A DNA stretch of 64,000 nt from Methanopyrus sp. SNP6 (GTDB taxonomy: Archaea; JAADCQ01; Methanopyri; Methanopyrales; Methanopyraceae): the NCBI RefSeq assembly GCF_002201895.1, contig NZ_CP019436.1, positions 791,619-855,618 on the forward strand, in the 5' to 3' direction. The translations under genes and the position numbers were made by a program. Under the pieces are notes generated by a model that was not told the DNA's origin, did no database searches, and saw nothing but the letters and a program-made list of their open reading frames with translations. Below are positions 1 through 8,685 of this stretch, one piece after another (the stretch's first letter is position 1; each line of letters begins with the position of its first letter).

Positions 1-260
1 TAGACGTAATTTACCAGGACATCGCTCAGCCGAAACAGGCGGAGGTCGTCGCGGACAACGCCGAGGCGTTCCTGCGTCCCGGAGGATACGTGATCGTCGC
101 TATCAAGGCGCGCTCCATCGACGTAACTAAGGAGCCGGAAGAGGTCTTCGAGGACGAGGAGCGTAAGCTCGAGGAGCGCGGCTTCGAAGTGCTAGAAGTC
201 ATCGATTTGGAGCCGTACGAGCGCGATCACGTGGGGCTCGTCGCGGAGTACCACGGGTAA
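1..260 (+). CDS. flpA: fibrillarin-like rRNA 2'-O-methyltransferase, C-terminal part
   Basis: The reading frame is open from base 3 to the TAA at 258-260 and is cut by the window edge. The visible 85 residues include DVIYQDIAQPKQAE and FLRPGGYVIVAIKARSID, the conserved C-terminal half of the fibrillarin Rossmann methyltransferase, with the AIKARSID strand near the catalytic lysine. Fibrillarin is the methyltransferase of the archaeal C/D box sRNP and works with Nop5 and L7Ae. The context fits: three C/D box guide RNAs start 3 bases after the stop codon. Confidence 0.93.
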   Translation, partial: DVIYQDIAQPKQAEVVADNAEAFLRPGGYVIVAIKARSIDVTKEPEEVFEDEERKLEERGFEVLEVIDLEPYERDHVGLVAEYHG

Positions 261-262
261 CC

Positions 263-315
263 GTGATGAGCGTTTCGCTAGCCGACGCGCGGATGACGAG
301 TTACTCCCGCTCTGA
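263..315 (+). ncRNA. C/D box sRNA A (double guide against 23S rRNA)
   Basis: Boxes in order: C GTGATGA (263-269), 12-nt guide, D' CCGA (282-285), 4-nt spacer, C' CGGATGA (290-296), 15-nt guide, D CTGA (312-315). The upstream guide pairs over 11 nt (one G.U) with 23S positions 60645-60655. The downstream guide pairs over 13 nt (two G.U) with 60617-60629. By the D+5 rule these predict 2'-O-methylation at C60648 and G60621, only 27 nt apart, as is usual for a double-guide RNA. The match was found by hand against the 23S gene in this window. D' has C where the consensus has U. Confidence 0.85.
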
Positions 316-325
316 GCTCCTCTCC

Positions 326-377
326 CCGATGACTGCATTCACCCCTCCTGAGAACAAGTGATGAAGCGGTCCCCGGA
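326..377 (+). ncRNA. C/D box sRNA B (candidate)
   Basis: Second unit of the tandem array. C is a degenerate CCGATGA (326-332), followed by a 15-nt guide, D' CTGA (348-351), a 6-nt spacer and a perfect C' box GTGATGA (358-364). A weak D box, CGGA, lies at 374-377. The first guide pairs over 9 consecutive nt with 23S positions 59473-59481, predicting methylation at G59476. No target was found for the short second guide. The unit is about 52 nt long and about 10 nt from each neighbour, matching the spacing of units A and C. Confidence 0.55.
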
Positions 378-386
378 GAGGAGGGC

Positions 387-438
387 CCGATGACGAAGCA
401 GCCCCAGCCTGAGGGATGACGACGGAGAGCCGAGCCGA
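387..438 (+). ncRNA. C/D box sRNA C (candidate double guide)
   Basis: Third unit: C CCGATGA (387-393), 15-nt guide, D' CTGA (409-412), C' GGGATGA (413-419), 15-nt guide, D CCGA (435-438). The first guide pairs with 23S 60962-60969 over 8 nt (predicted site G60966). The second pairs over 10 nt with 61223-61232 (predicted site G61226). The spacing GATGAC-N14-CYGA is identical in four modules of the array (starts 292, 328, 389, 415). As in sRNA A, one D box is CCGA instead of CUGA. Confidence 0.65.
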
Positions 439-514
439 GGGCGAGAGACTTTAACCCGCGAACGTCGATTCATCGGGCGGTGACGGTCGGTAAGGTGAGT
501 GATGGGGTGCGAGC

Positions 515-1486
515 GTGAACGTTCTGGAAGTTCTGGCCGTCGTCGTACCTTCACTCTACATGGGATGGACCATAGGAGCTGACGATGCCGGTGCGGCCAT
601 GGGATCCGCCGTCGGAGCAGGTATCCGCACGATGCGGCAGGCGGTTACGCTGATCGCCGTTTTCACAACCATGGGTGCGGTGCTGGAAGGGCACAAAGTA
701 GTCAAGACGCTGGGGAAGGGAGTCGTACAGGCGCACCTCGATCCTATCGCGGCCGGCGCGACCGTACTCGTGGCGGCCGCCTGGTGCCATCTGGCCGTCA
801 TGCTCGGAGTGCCGATCTCCACGACGCAGGCTACCGTAGGATCCATCGCCGGAGTAGGATGTGCGCTGGGCCTCCCGGTTAACTGGAGCAAGTTCGGCCA
901 GATAGCCGCCGGATGGGTCTTATCACCGATACTTGCGATGATCCCAGCCTACTTCGTTTCTCGACGCTTGCGAGCCGTATTGGAGAGAGGTAAGTGGCCG
1001 CTCGCCAAGATAGAGTGGAAGATCGGATGGTTACTCACCATCTCAGGGTGCTATGTCGCCTACACTATAGGTGCGAACAACGCCGCCAACGCCGTGGCGC
1101 CGATAGTAGTGGCCGGTCTTCTGGACGTCAGATCGGCCGCCATTGTAGGTGGTATCATGATCGCAGTAGGGGCTCTAACGGCGGGTTCCAAGGTCATCGA
1201 GACCGTGGGGAGGAGGATCACCAGGTTGGACCCTGTAACAGCGTTCTCTGCGGAACTTTCGGCCGCGATAGTCACGCACGGGGCGTCGGAGCTCGGAATC
1301 CCCATTTCCATCAACGAGACGACGGCGGGAGCTGTCATCGGCGTTGGGCTATCCCGAGGTGAACTCAACACCCACACCTTGAAGAAGATATTTACAACGT
1401 GGATCGCGAGCCCGGTGGGCTCGTTCGTAATGTCGTACGCACTAATGCGTCTCTACTTGTCGGTGCGAGGGGCGGCGATGCCTTGA
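515..1486 (+). CDS. pit: PiT-family inorganic phosphate permease
   Basis: A 323-residue polytopic membrane protein of the PiT/PHO-4 family, which imports inorganic phosphate with a cation. The family's inverted duplicated signature is visible as GADDAG near residue 21 and GANNAANAVAP near residue 187; the first copy has D where GANNA is usual. The GTG start follows GGGGTG at normal distance. The stop overlaps the start of the next gene, a DUF47/PhoU-like regulator, a pairing seen in many archaea and bacteria. Length is short but complete for archaeal PiT. Confidence 0.92.
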   Translation: MNVLEVLAVVVPSLYMGWTIGADDAGAAMGSAVGAGIRTMRQAVTLIAVFTTMGAVLEGHKVVKTLGKGVVQAHLDPIAAGATVLVAAAWCHLAVMLGVPISTTQATVGSIAGVGCALGLPVNWSKFGQIAAGWVLSPILAMIPAYFVSRRLRAVLERGKWPLAKIEWKIGWLLTISGCYVAYTIGANNAANAVAPIVVAGLLDVRSAAIVGGIMIAVGALTAGSKVIETVGRRITRLDPVTAFSAELSAAIVTHGASELGIPISINETTAGAVIGVGLSRGELNTHTLKKIFTTWIASPVGSFVMSYALMRLYLSVRGAAMP

Positions 1487-2094
1487 TCTTACGCCCGAGC
1501 ACGCGACCCGCGGAGCGCGCACTAGACGCGCTCCTTAAGGAACTAGACACCATGATTGAAGCCTGTGATCTGCTTTCCGACGTAACGGAGATGGATGGTC
1601 CGAAGGAAATCGAGGAGCGGCAAGAATCCCTGAGCGAAGAAGTGGCCGAACTCAGGGACCGTATAGATGAGGCTATGGAAAGCAGCTCCATGATCCCGGT
1701 CGTCAAGGAAGAGTTAGGCTACATAGCCGAGAATGTGAGGAGAGCCGCCGAGACGTTGCTGAGTTTGGCCTCCCTACTAGTGAGCTTCTACGAAGATTTA
1801 GAGGAGGAAGATCGAGAGAAGCTAGACGAAGTGATCGATGGTATCGCCAAAATCGCCTCAGGAGTACGTGAGTCGGTCGAGTTGTTGAACGAGGACGTAC
1901 GGAAGGCGGCGGAGCACGTCGAAAAGATTCGGAGCCGGGAGGAAGACGTTCGGTCCCGACTACGCGCGTTGATGCTCGAAGCCGAGAGGAACGGGCGTCT
2001 AGCACCGATCGCACTGGAAATCGAACGGGCGCTTGAAGATATGGACCGAGCTCTTGACGGGGTGAACAGGATCAAAGTGAGGTTCCTCGGGTGA
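1483..2094 (+). CDS. DUF47 (PhoU-like) protein, partner of the phosphate permease
   Basis: An all-helical, acidic protein with long amphipathic heptad-like stretches, as in the DUF47/PhoU-related family that accompanies PiT transporters and is thought to control phosphate uptake. The open frame extends upstream, but the TTG at 1483 is preferred. It overlaps the pit stop codon (TTGA) and follows GAGGGGCGG by 8 nt. The 3' end overlaps pyrD by 4 bases, so pit, this gene, pyrD and pyrK are probably one transcript. Confidence 0.82.
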   Translation: MILRPSTRPAERALDALLKELDTMIEACDLLSDVTEMDGPKEIEERQESLSEEVAELRDRIDEAMESSSMIPVVKEELGYIAENVRRAAETLLSLASLLVSFYEDLEEEDREKLDEVIDGIAKIASGVRESVELLNEDVRKAAEHVEKIRSREEDVRSRLRALMLEAERNGRLAPIALEIERALEDMDRALDGVNRIKVRFLG

Positions 2095-3047
2095 TACCGG
2101 TGGAGGTCCTAGGGAAGCGCTGGGACCATCCGATCGCCTGCGCTTCCGGGGCTCTCGCCGCACATCTGCCGGGTATGGAGGATGCAGTCCTACGCGGTGC
2201 TGCGGCTATTTTCACGAAGACGATCACGGAATCACCGCGCGAAGGTCATCCAGGACCGGTATTCGTGGACTACCCAGACGAGGGATACGCGCTCAACGCC
2301 ATGGGCTTACCGAACCCAGGTCCGGACAGGATGGTGGTGGAAATAGAAGAGTTCCGGGACGAATTCGACGTGCCGGTGTACGCGAGCGTGGCGGCCGACG
2401 GTCCGGAGGGTTTCAGGAAGTTGGCACGCGCGTTCTCCGACGTAGCGGACGGGTTGGAACTGAACGTCTCGTGCCCTCACGCGGGCAAAGGGTACGGGGC
2501 GGAACTAGGCTCCGATCCGGAAGCCGTAGCCGAAATCACCGAGGCCGCTGTCCGGGCGTTCGACGGACCGATGTCCGTGAAATTGACTCCCAACGTGGAC
2601 CGCGAAACCTTGCTCGAGGTAGCTGCAGCGGCCATCGATGCGGGAGCGGAAGCACTCACCGCCGTGAACACGCTGGGACCTGGCCTTAGGATCGACCTGA
2701 GAACAGCTAGCCCCGTTCTAGGAGCCGGGGTGGGTGGACTGTCGGGCCCAGCGCTCAAACCCATCGCGCTCCGCGTCGTGGCGGATTTAGCACTGGAATT
2801 CGGGGAGGAGGTGGAGATCATAGGAGTCGGTGGGATCCGGAGCGGGGAAGACGTCGTCGAGTTCCTGCTCGCCGGTGCTAAAGCGGTGCAGGTTGCCACG
2901 GCGGCTCGAGAGAAGGACTTCGGAGATATCGCGATGGAAACCTACCGTATTCTCAAGGAACTCGGATACGAGGAACCCGAAGAGGCGATCGGAGCCGCCC
3001 TCCCTGAGTACCGGAAAAGATTGCGCCGATTAGGGTGGTGTCAGTGA
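2091..3047 (+). CDS. pyrD: dihydroorotate dehydrogenase catalytic subunit (class 1B)
   Basis: TIM-barrel FMN enzyme that oxidises dihydroorotate to orotate in pyrimidine synthesis. LELNVSCPHAGKGYGAELG contains the conserved N-x-S-C-P segment with the class 1B catalytic cysteine. VKLTPNV and GVGGIRSGEDVVEFLLAGA are the usual barrel and phosphate-binding motifs. At 318 residues it matches the family. It overlaps pyrK by 13 bases, which supports the heterotetrameric PyrD2PyrK2 form that passes electrons to NAD or another acceptor through PyrK. Confidence 0.95.
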   Translation: MIPVEVLGKRWDHPIACASGALAAHLPGMEDAVLRGAAAIFTKTITESPREGHPGPVFVDYPDEGYALNAMGLPNPGPDRMVVEIEEFRDEFDVPVYASVAADGPEGFRKLARAFSDVADGLELNVSCPHAGKGYGAELGSDPEAVAEITEAAVRAFDGPMSVKLTPNVDRETLLEVAAAAIDAGAEALTAVNTLGPGLRIDLRTASPVLGAGVGGLSGPALKPIALRVVADLALEFGEEVEIIGVGGIRSGEDVVEFLLAGAKAVQVATAAREKDFGDIAMETYRILKELGYEEPEEAIGAALPEYRKRLRRLGWCQ

Positions 3048-3823
3048 AGCCAACACCGGCGGAGGTCGTGGAGAACAGGGAAGAATGTGAGCGGACGCTC
3101 GTACTTAGGCTACAACCGGAGAGGCCGATACGTTGGGAACCCGGTCAATTCCTGATGCTCGGAATTCCCGGAGTCGACGAAAAGCCGATGGCGTTCTCAG
3201 GTGGAGACGACCGAGAGCTCGAACTCACTATCGAGATCGTAGGCCCGTTCACAGAGCGTTGCGCAGACCTCAAGCCTGGGGACGTGGTCTGGGTACGGGG
3301 GCCGTACGGGAAACCGTTCGAGGTGAGAGGTCCGAAGGCGGTGGTAGTTGCCGGAGGGACCGGGGTAGCACCGTTGGTTCCGCTCGTTGAAAGGCTACGT
3401 CGAGCACGGGTTCACGTTACCTCGGTGCTAGGAGGTCCACACGCGGACCGCCTCCCGAGGAGGAACGATCTGGAAGAGCTGTCCGATGAGCTGTACATCA
3501 CCACGGAGGACGGGAGTGAGGGGCGTAAAGGATTCCCTACGGACGTCCTTGAAGAACTCGTGGAAAAGGAATGTCCGGATGTAGTGTACGCGTGCGGTCC
3601 CGAAGGGATGCTGGCCCGGGTTGCCGAGATAACACGAGAGTACGGTGTCCCTTGCCAAGTCAGCGTCGTCCGGTACGTGAAATGTGGCGAAGGGATCTGC
3701 GGCTCATGCGCCTTAGGCAAGGGACTGCTAGTGTGCCGCAACGGTCCGGTGTTTTGGACGGAGGAGCTCGAAGGTACGGAGTTTGGGAGGGTCAGACGTG
3801 ACGTCACGGGAAAGCCTGAGTGA
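3035..3823 (+). CDS. pyrK: dihydroorotate dehydrogenase electron transfer subunit
   Basis: FAD and [2Fe-2S] protein of the ferredoxin reductase family that serves PyrD. It has an FAD-binding N-terminal barrel (EPGQFLMLGIPG), a nucleotide-binding domain (VVAGGTGVAPLVPL), and C-terminal cluster ligands in VKCGEGICGSCALGKGLLVC followed by NGPVF. All four cysteines are present. The start overlaps pyrD and the end overlaps the next gene. Confidence 0.94.
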   Translation: MVSVKPTPAEVVENREECERTLVLRLQPERPIRWEPGQFLMLGIPGVDEKPMAFSGGDDRELELTIEIVGPFTERCADLKPGDVVWVRGPYGKPFEVRGPKAVVVAGGTGVAPLVPLVERLRRARVHVTSVLGGPHADRLPRRNDLEELSDELYITTEDGSEGRKGFPTDVLEELVEKECPDVVYACGPEGMLARVAEITREYGVPCQVSVVRYVKCGEGICGSCALGKGLLVCRNGPVFWTEELEGTEFGRVRRDVTGKPE

Positions 3824-4541
3824 CGTCGCATTCGTGATACCGGCACATAACGAGGAGAGTGCGGTGGGAAGAGTCGTACGCGAGATCCGGGAGATGTATC
3901 CCGACGCTCTGATAATAGTAGTGGATAACGCGTCCTCGGATCGCACTGCCGAAGAGGCGGAAAGGGCCGGGGCCCTGGTCGTTAAAGAACCGGTCAAAGG
4001 GCTTGGAAGGGCTGTCAAAGTGGGGATTCAATGTGCACTCGAACACGGCGCTCACGTTATCTTCCGAACGGATTCCGACGGAGAGTTCGATCCGAATTGT
4101 TTCGACGAATTGATCGAAGCCTCGGACGATTACGATCTGGTGATAGGGAACAGGTTCTCAGAGGGTAGACCGGAGAACGTGCCGTTTTCCCATTACCTTT
4201 TCAATTTGACACTGATGGCGCTCTTCTGGCTGTTTTATGGGAAGATCCTTGACGTCACGTGCGGGTGCCGCGTGTTTTCCAGGGAATTCGCGGAAGAAAT
4301 CCTAAAACGGTGCGTAGACGACGGTCCCGCGTTCGACGCCGACACCACTTCCCTTGCGGTATCTTTAGGGTACTCTGTCAAGTCCGTCGATGTGAGGCTG
4401 CGTGGGAGGATATCCGGACATAGGAGAGTAGCCCCTACGATGATAGACAAGATCCTCGTCGGACTCAGGATACTGTTCAGGGTAGCTGCGAATAGGATTA
4501 GATGGCGGTGCGAAACGCCGTCGACCCCGAATGAGGGATGA
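3798..4541 (+). CDS. family 2 glycosyltransferase (dolichyl-phosphate hexose synthase-like)
   Basis: A GT-A fold transferase. The N-terminal FVIPAHNEESAVGRVVREI, a DNASSDRT nucleotide-binding loop and RTDSDGEFDP (DxD-type metal site) are characteristic of the DPM1-like group that loads sugars onto polyprenyl phosphate. A hydrophobic stretch (residues about 135-150) could sit at the membrane. The start was set at GTG 3798, after GGGAGGGTC, overlapping pyrK by 26 bases. The acceptor and sugar cannot be told from sequence. Confidence 0.85.
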   Translation: MTSRESLSDVAFVIPAHNEESAVGRVVREIREMYPDALIIVVDNASSDRTAEEAERAGALVVKEPVKGLGRAVKVGIQCALEHGAHVIFRTDSDGEFDPNCFDELIEASDDYDLVIGNRFSEGRPENVPFSHYLFNLTLMALFWLFYGKILDVTCGCRVFSREFAEEILKRCVDDGPAFDADTTSLAVSLGYSVKSVDVRLRGRISGHRRVAPTMIDKILVGLRILFRVAANRIRWRCETPSTPNEG

Positions 4542-4559
4542 TAGCGACAGCCCGGGTAG

Positions 4560-4566
4560 TTATAAG
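4560..4566 (+). promoter_or_regulatory. TATA box upstream of fen1
   Basis: TTATAAG lies about 33 bases before the TTG start of fen1, in a short AT-rich gap between two genes. A GGAGGGG ribosome site follows at 4587-4593. The position is consistent with an archaeal TATA element giving a short leader. Confidence 0.5.
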
Positions 4567-4598
4567 TTAGATCCACAGGGGTTCCTGGAGGGGACAAT

Positions 4599-5645
4599 TT
4601 GGGGCTAGCCGAACTCAGAGAACTGATCGAACCCGAAGAGACGGACCTGAAAGCCCTCGCCGGTCGGGAGATCGCTATCGATGCGTTCAACGCCATGTAC
4701 CAATTCCTGACCACGATCATGAAGGACGGACGACCTCTCATGGACTCGAGAGGCAGGATTACCAGCCACTTAAACGGTCTCCTGTATAGGACCGTGAACT
4801 TGGTCGAAGAGGGTATTAAGCCTGTGTACGTGTTCGATGGTGAGCCCCCGAACCTGAAACGTGAAACACTGGAGCGTCGACGGGAACGGAAGGAGGAGGC
4901 GATGGAGAAACTGAAGCGGGCAAGAACGAAGGAGGAGAGGGAGAAGTACGCCCGACAAGTCGCCAGACTCGACGAGTCGCTGGTGGAAGACGCGAAGAGG
5001 TTGTTGGATCTAATGGGCATTCCGTGGGTACAGGCCCCATCGGAGGGAGAGGCACAGTGCGCGTATATGGCGAGGTGTGGAGACGTGTGGGCGGCAGGCA
5101 GTCAAGACTACGACTCGATGCTGTTCGGCAGCCCCAGGTTGGTTCGCAACATCACGATAGTCGGAAAGCGGAGGCATCCACACACCGGAGAAATCGTGGA
5201 GGTCAAGCCAGAGATCATAAGGTTGGAGGACGTACTCAAACAGTTGGGATTGGAATCGAGGGAGCAGCTGGTGGACCTGGCGATCCTATTGGGCACGGAC
5301 TACAACCCGGATGGAGTACCCGGTATCGGTCCGAAGCGAGCGCTGCAGTTGATCAGGAAGTACGGGTCACTGGACGAGCTTAAGGACACTGACATCTGGC
5401 CTAAGATCGAACGGCATCTACCGGTAGAACCGGAGGAGCTCAGAAGACTCTTCCTCGAGCCGGAAGTCATTGATGACTACGAACTAAATTGGGACGAACC
5501 AGACGAAGAGAGGCTGGTCAAGTTCCTGGTTGAGGAGCGTGATTTCTCTGAGGATCGAGTCCGCCGCGCCGTCGAGCGTCTGAAGGAGGCGCTTCAGGAG
5601 TTGCGAAAAGGAGGTCGTCAAGAGACCCTGGACACGTTCTTATGA
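4599..5645 (+). CDS. fen: flap endonuclease 1
   Basis: Structure-specific nuclease that removes 5' flaps during Okazaki fragment maturation and repair. The N domain has IAIDAFNAMYQFL with the first metal-binding Asp and VYVFDGEPPNLK. The I domain has APSEGEAQCAYMARCG, AAGSQDYDSMLFG and DLAILLGTDYNPDGVPGIG (helix-hairpin-helix region). The C-terminus ends in QETLDTFL, a PCNA-interacting PIP box. At 348 residues it is complete. The TTG start follows GGAGGGG. Confidence 0.97.
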   Translation: MGLAELRELIEPEETDLKALAGREIAIDAFNAMYQFLTTIMKDGRPLMDSRGRITSHLNGLLYRTVNLVEEGIKPVYVFDGEPPNLKRETLERRRERKEEAMEKLKRARTKEEREKYARQVARLDESLVEDAKRLLDLMGIPWVQAPSEGEAQCAYMARCGDVWAAGSQDYDSMLFGSPRLVRNITIVGKRRHPHTGEIVEVKPEIIRLEDVLKQLGLESREQLVDLAILLGTDYNPDGVPGIGPKRALQLIRKYGSLDELKDTDIWPKIERHLPVEPEELRRLFLEPEVIDDYELNWDEPDEERLVKFLVEERDFSEDRVRRAVERLKEALQELRKGGRQETLDTFL

Positions 5646-5729
5646 CCCGAGATCCCGGCGGCTCCGCCTATGTAGCCGGTACTCTTCAGGAGTGGATCTC
5701 CGAACGCTCAGCTCGAGGTTGTAGGACGG

Positions 5730-6554
5730 TCAGAAACTCCCGAGCACACCGAGTGGGGGTACCCCAGAGGGTCCGAAGGTCAGGTATCCGATCACCACCC
5801 CGTAAACTAGCAGCAGCCCGATGTCCGCGAGTAAGTTGACGGTAGAGAGCAGCGACCCGGAACGAAGCCCGGTGATTGCGACCGTCACGGGTCCGCAACT
5901 CCTCAGCAGTCTTCCTACGTACGATAAGGCCGCTCCAGTTACGGCGAGGGAGTAAGCGTGTGCGTAGTCGAGGACCCCAGATCGAAGCATCGTCCCGACC
6001 GCCGCGCACCCGGCCACCGGGTTAGCCAGAAACGTCATGGGCACGGCGTACCCGCCCAATCCGCGAAGAAGGTGAGATGATAGAACAACCCCAAGCAGAG
6101 TCCCGGGCACTAGATAAGCGGCGATACGGCCGACGGTGCGAGTCGCTTCGTTGAGAGCGTCCCGAAGGCTCCCGTGTGTGGGAAGTTGCGCATGCACCCG
6201 ACGGAGGAGGAGCCCGCCGACGATGGTCTCGGTGACATCCACTAGTGCTAGCGTTAGAGCGTACGGCTCACCCACCGTCGACCCCAGCAACGTTAACGCA
6301 TTCACGCACGCTGTAGCGGTGTAGATGGCGGAGTTGAACGAAACCTTGGCGATAAGGAGCTCACATCCCTTGAGGCCCATCTCTCGTGCCGTCGTCAGCG
6401 CCGCGTGGGGGTGGACCAAACCAACGGCGACGAGCGGTACGGCACGACATCGGATTCTTTCGGATACGAGCGCCCCGAGCAAGTGTAGCCCGAACACACT
6501 GACACCGATAACTAGCAGTGCCTCGAGCACGAATTTCACCACTTCAGCGATCAA
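5730..6554 (-). CDS. nucleoside-recognition (Gate) domain membrane protein
   Basis: A hydrophobic protein of 274 residues with about seven to eight membrane segments and a paired internal layout, resembling the nucleoside recognition/spore maturation (Gate) domain family. Segments such as VGLVHPHAALTTAREMG and TFLANPVAGCAAVGTMLRSG each carry a small polar motif inside a hydrophobic region. The substrate is unknown. It is transcribed alone, convergent with fen and divergent from the enolase-family gene. Confidence 0.6.
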   Translation of the reverse strand: MIAEVVKFVLEALLVIGVSVFGLHLLGALVSERIRCRAVPLVAVGLVHPHAALTTAREMGLKGCELLIAKVSFNSAIYTATACVNALTLLGSTVGEPYALTLALVDVTETIVGGLLLRRVHAQLPTHGSLRDALNEATRTVGRIAAYLVPGTLLGVVLSSHLLRGLGGYAVPMTFLANPVAGCAAVGTMLRSGVLDYAHAYSLAVTGAALSYVGRLLRSCGPVTVAITGLRSGSLLSTVNLLADIGLLLVYGVVIGYLTFGPSGVPPLGVLGSF

Positions 6555-6611
6555 CCGACTTCCCCCTAGGACTTTAACGACGGAGACGGTGCGTGTTGCC
6601 GGGGCGTCGCG

Positions 6612-7507
6612 TTGGGCTCGCTGGAGACAGAGCCCGTATCGTTATCCCTCAAACGGCCGTTCCGGATATCGGGCCGGGAAGTTAGACGAGTGCGGGGCTA
6701 CTGGTGTACGTGCGTCGCGACACCGGGAGAGGGTTCGGACTCTGTCGTGGTATTGCCGAGGAGATGGCGATACTGGACGCCGCGGCTAGAAGGTACGACG
6801 AGCCACTGTGCACAGTCTTGGGGGGAGAACCGACCTCGATCGAGTCGTTCGCCACTGTGGATCTGGTAGGCGCGGAGCGGGCTGAGAAACTCGCACGGCG
6901 TTACTACCTTAGAGGGTATCGGAGGCTAAAGGTGAAGGTAGGAGGTGACTTGAAGCGGGATCTGGAGCGTCTCGAGGCGTGCGTGGAGTCCGCCGAGTTT
7001 GACGCCCTCATATTGGACGGAAACGAGGGACTGACGGTTGAAGGAGTGTTCCGGTTACTAGATCTCTTGGACTTCGACGGTGACGTGTACCTCGAACACC
7101 CGACGCCGCCCGATAGCCTGGAGGAAGTGTGCGAATCTTGCGAGGTGCCCGTGATCGTGGATGTAATGGATTTGGGAGCCCGGTCTATCGACGACGTTCT
7201 CGACGTCGCGGAACCCTGCGACATCGTGAACATTAAGGCACAGGAGGTCGGATTCGTCGGTGGTTTGAGGTTAGCTCGAGACGCGCAGGAAGAGGGTTTC
7301 AAGGTGATGATAGGGTGTGCCGTCGAGAGCTTCTCCTCCGTATCCGCCGCCGCTCACTTAGCCACCGCCGTGGAGGCCGACTTATGTGACCTCGATGGAC
7401 ATCTGTTTCTGAACGAGGATGTCGTGAGCAACCCCAGATACGCACCCGTGATGGTCACCGAAGGACCCGGATGGGAGGTCCGCGTGGAGCGACCTAAGCC
7501 CCGGTAA
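6612..7507 (+). pseudogene. enolase-superfamily (dipeptide epimerase/MLE-like) gene with an apparent frameshift
   Basis: The N-terminal capping region (SLKRPFRISGREVRRVRG) is read in one frame from 6612. The rest (VYVRRDTGRGFGLCRG onward) is read in another from about 6700, so about one frameshift at 6690-6705 separates them. The barrel part keeps LKVKVGG (KxK general base), LDGNEG, LEHPTPP and NIKAQEVGFVGG. The usual third metal ligand motif (DE) is VDVMD. The cap is shorter than in typical MLE family members. It could be a real frameshift, a sequencing error, or a truncated gene starting at 6704. The neighbour is a DUF1611 gene, a partnership known for N-acetyl-glutamate racemase and D-glutamate N-acetyltransferase. 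Confidence 0.65.
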
Positions 7508-7647
7508 TATGAGTAATCAGCGATGCCACGTAGGACACGAGTTGACGGCTGGAGGTTGTTGTGCTCTTGACGACTCACTCTCCGATATTTTCAACCCGAT
7601 GACCGCTAAGTGTGATAATGGAAAAACTCATGACAGGAGGTGGTTCG

Positions 7648-8685
7648 TTGGGGTTACCGCACGAGCCCGGAACACCCGCGATCATACTGTGTCACGGGGC
7701 GTTCGACAAGCCTCATGGGAAGACAGCACACGGACTGCTCCGGTTCGGACGTGTTTATGACATCGTTGCCGTGATAGATCGCGAGCTGTCTGGGAAAACC
7801 GCACGAGATGTGGATCCGAATTTCCCGCCGGTGCCTATACTGCGGTCGGTGAGTGAAGCCATAGAGGAACTGGATCCTGAAGTGTTGCTGATCGGAGCGG
7901 CGCCGCCCGGTGGGAAATTAACCCCGGAGTGGAAAGAAGAAGTCATCGAAGCTGTCCATGCGGGCCTGGATGTAGTGAGCGGGCTCCACGAGTTCCTTTC
8001 GGAGGACCCGGACATCAGCGAGGTGGCCGAAGAATCAGGTTCACGGCTGATAGACGTGAGGAAACCTCGGAAAGAGTTGTTCCGAGTTGCGGACGGGTCG
8101 GCCAGGGACGTGGATGCCACGGTAGTTCTCACGGCGGGGACGGACTGCGCCGTTGGTAAGATGTCGGCGGCCATCGAGCTCGCGGAACGCCTGAGGGAAG
8201 AAGGGGTAGAGGCCGCGTTCTTGGCGACGGGACAGACCGGTATCATGATCGGGGCTGAAGATGGCGTCGTGGTGGATCGCATGCCCGGGGACTTCATGAC
8301 GGGGGCCGTTGAGGAACTGGTCGTCCGCTTGGCCGAGGATCATGAGATCGTCGTAGTAGAGGGACAGGGGGCGTTAAGCCACCCGGCGTATTCCGGGGTT
8401 ACACTAGCTATCCTGCATGGCGCCTGGCCTGACGCTGTGGTGTTGGTGCACGACCCGGTTAGGGAGGTGCGGGATGGTTTCCCGAGGTTCCGAGTCCCCG
8501 ACCCACGCACCGAGGCGACGCTGATCGAGTCGCTTAGTGCGGCGGAAATAGTCTCGGTAGCTTTACGCACGTGGGACGAGAGACTCGCGGAGGAGTTATC
8601 GTCCGAAGGATACCTGGTAGAACGTTTAGGCGACCTCAGGAAAACTGTAGACAGGGTGTTAGAGGTTCACCGGACGGGGCGCTGA
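7648..8685 (+). CDS. DUF1611 family protein (DgcN-like, P-loop)
   Basis: A protein of about 345 residues with an N-terminal Rossmann-like domain (IILCHGAFDKPHGKTAHGLL) and a C-terminal P-loop-like domain (LTAGTDCAVGKMSAAIELA), then VVVEGQGALSHPAYSGV, all typical of DUF1611. Some members are D-glutamate N-acetyltransferases (DgcN) working with an enolase-family racemase (DgcA). Such a homolog lies directly upstream here, though disrupted. The TTG start at 7648 is 4 bases after a perfect AGGAGGTGG. The 3' end overlaps the convergent DUF2111 gene by 19 bases. Confidence 0.8.
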   Translation: MGLPHEPGTPAIILCHGAFDKPHGKTAHGLLRFGRVYDIVAVIDRELSGKTARDVDPNFPPVPILRSVSEAIEELDPEVLLIGAAPPGGKLTPEWKEEVIEAVHAGLDVVSGLHEFLSEDPDISEVAEESGSRLIDVRKPRKELFRVADGSARDVDATVVLTAGTDCAVGKMSAAIELAERLREEGVEAAFLATGQTGIMIGAEDGVVVDRMPGDFMTGAVEELVVRLAEDHEIVVVEGQGALSHPAYSGVTLAILHGAWPDAVVLVHDPVREVRDGFPRFRVPDPRTEATLIESLSAAEIVSVALRTWDERLAEELSSEGYLVERLGDLRKTVDRVLEVHRTGR

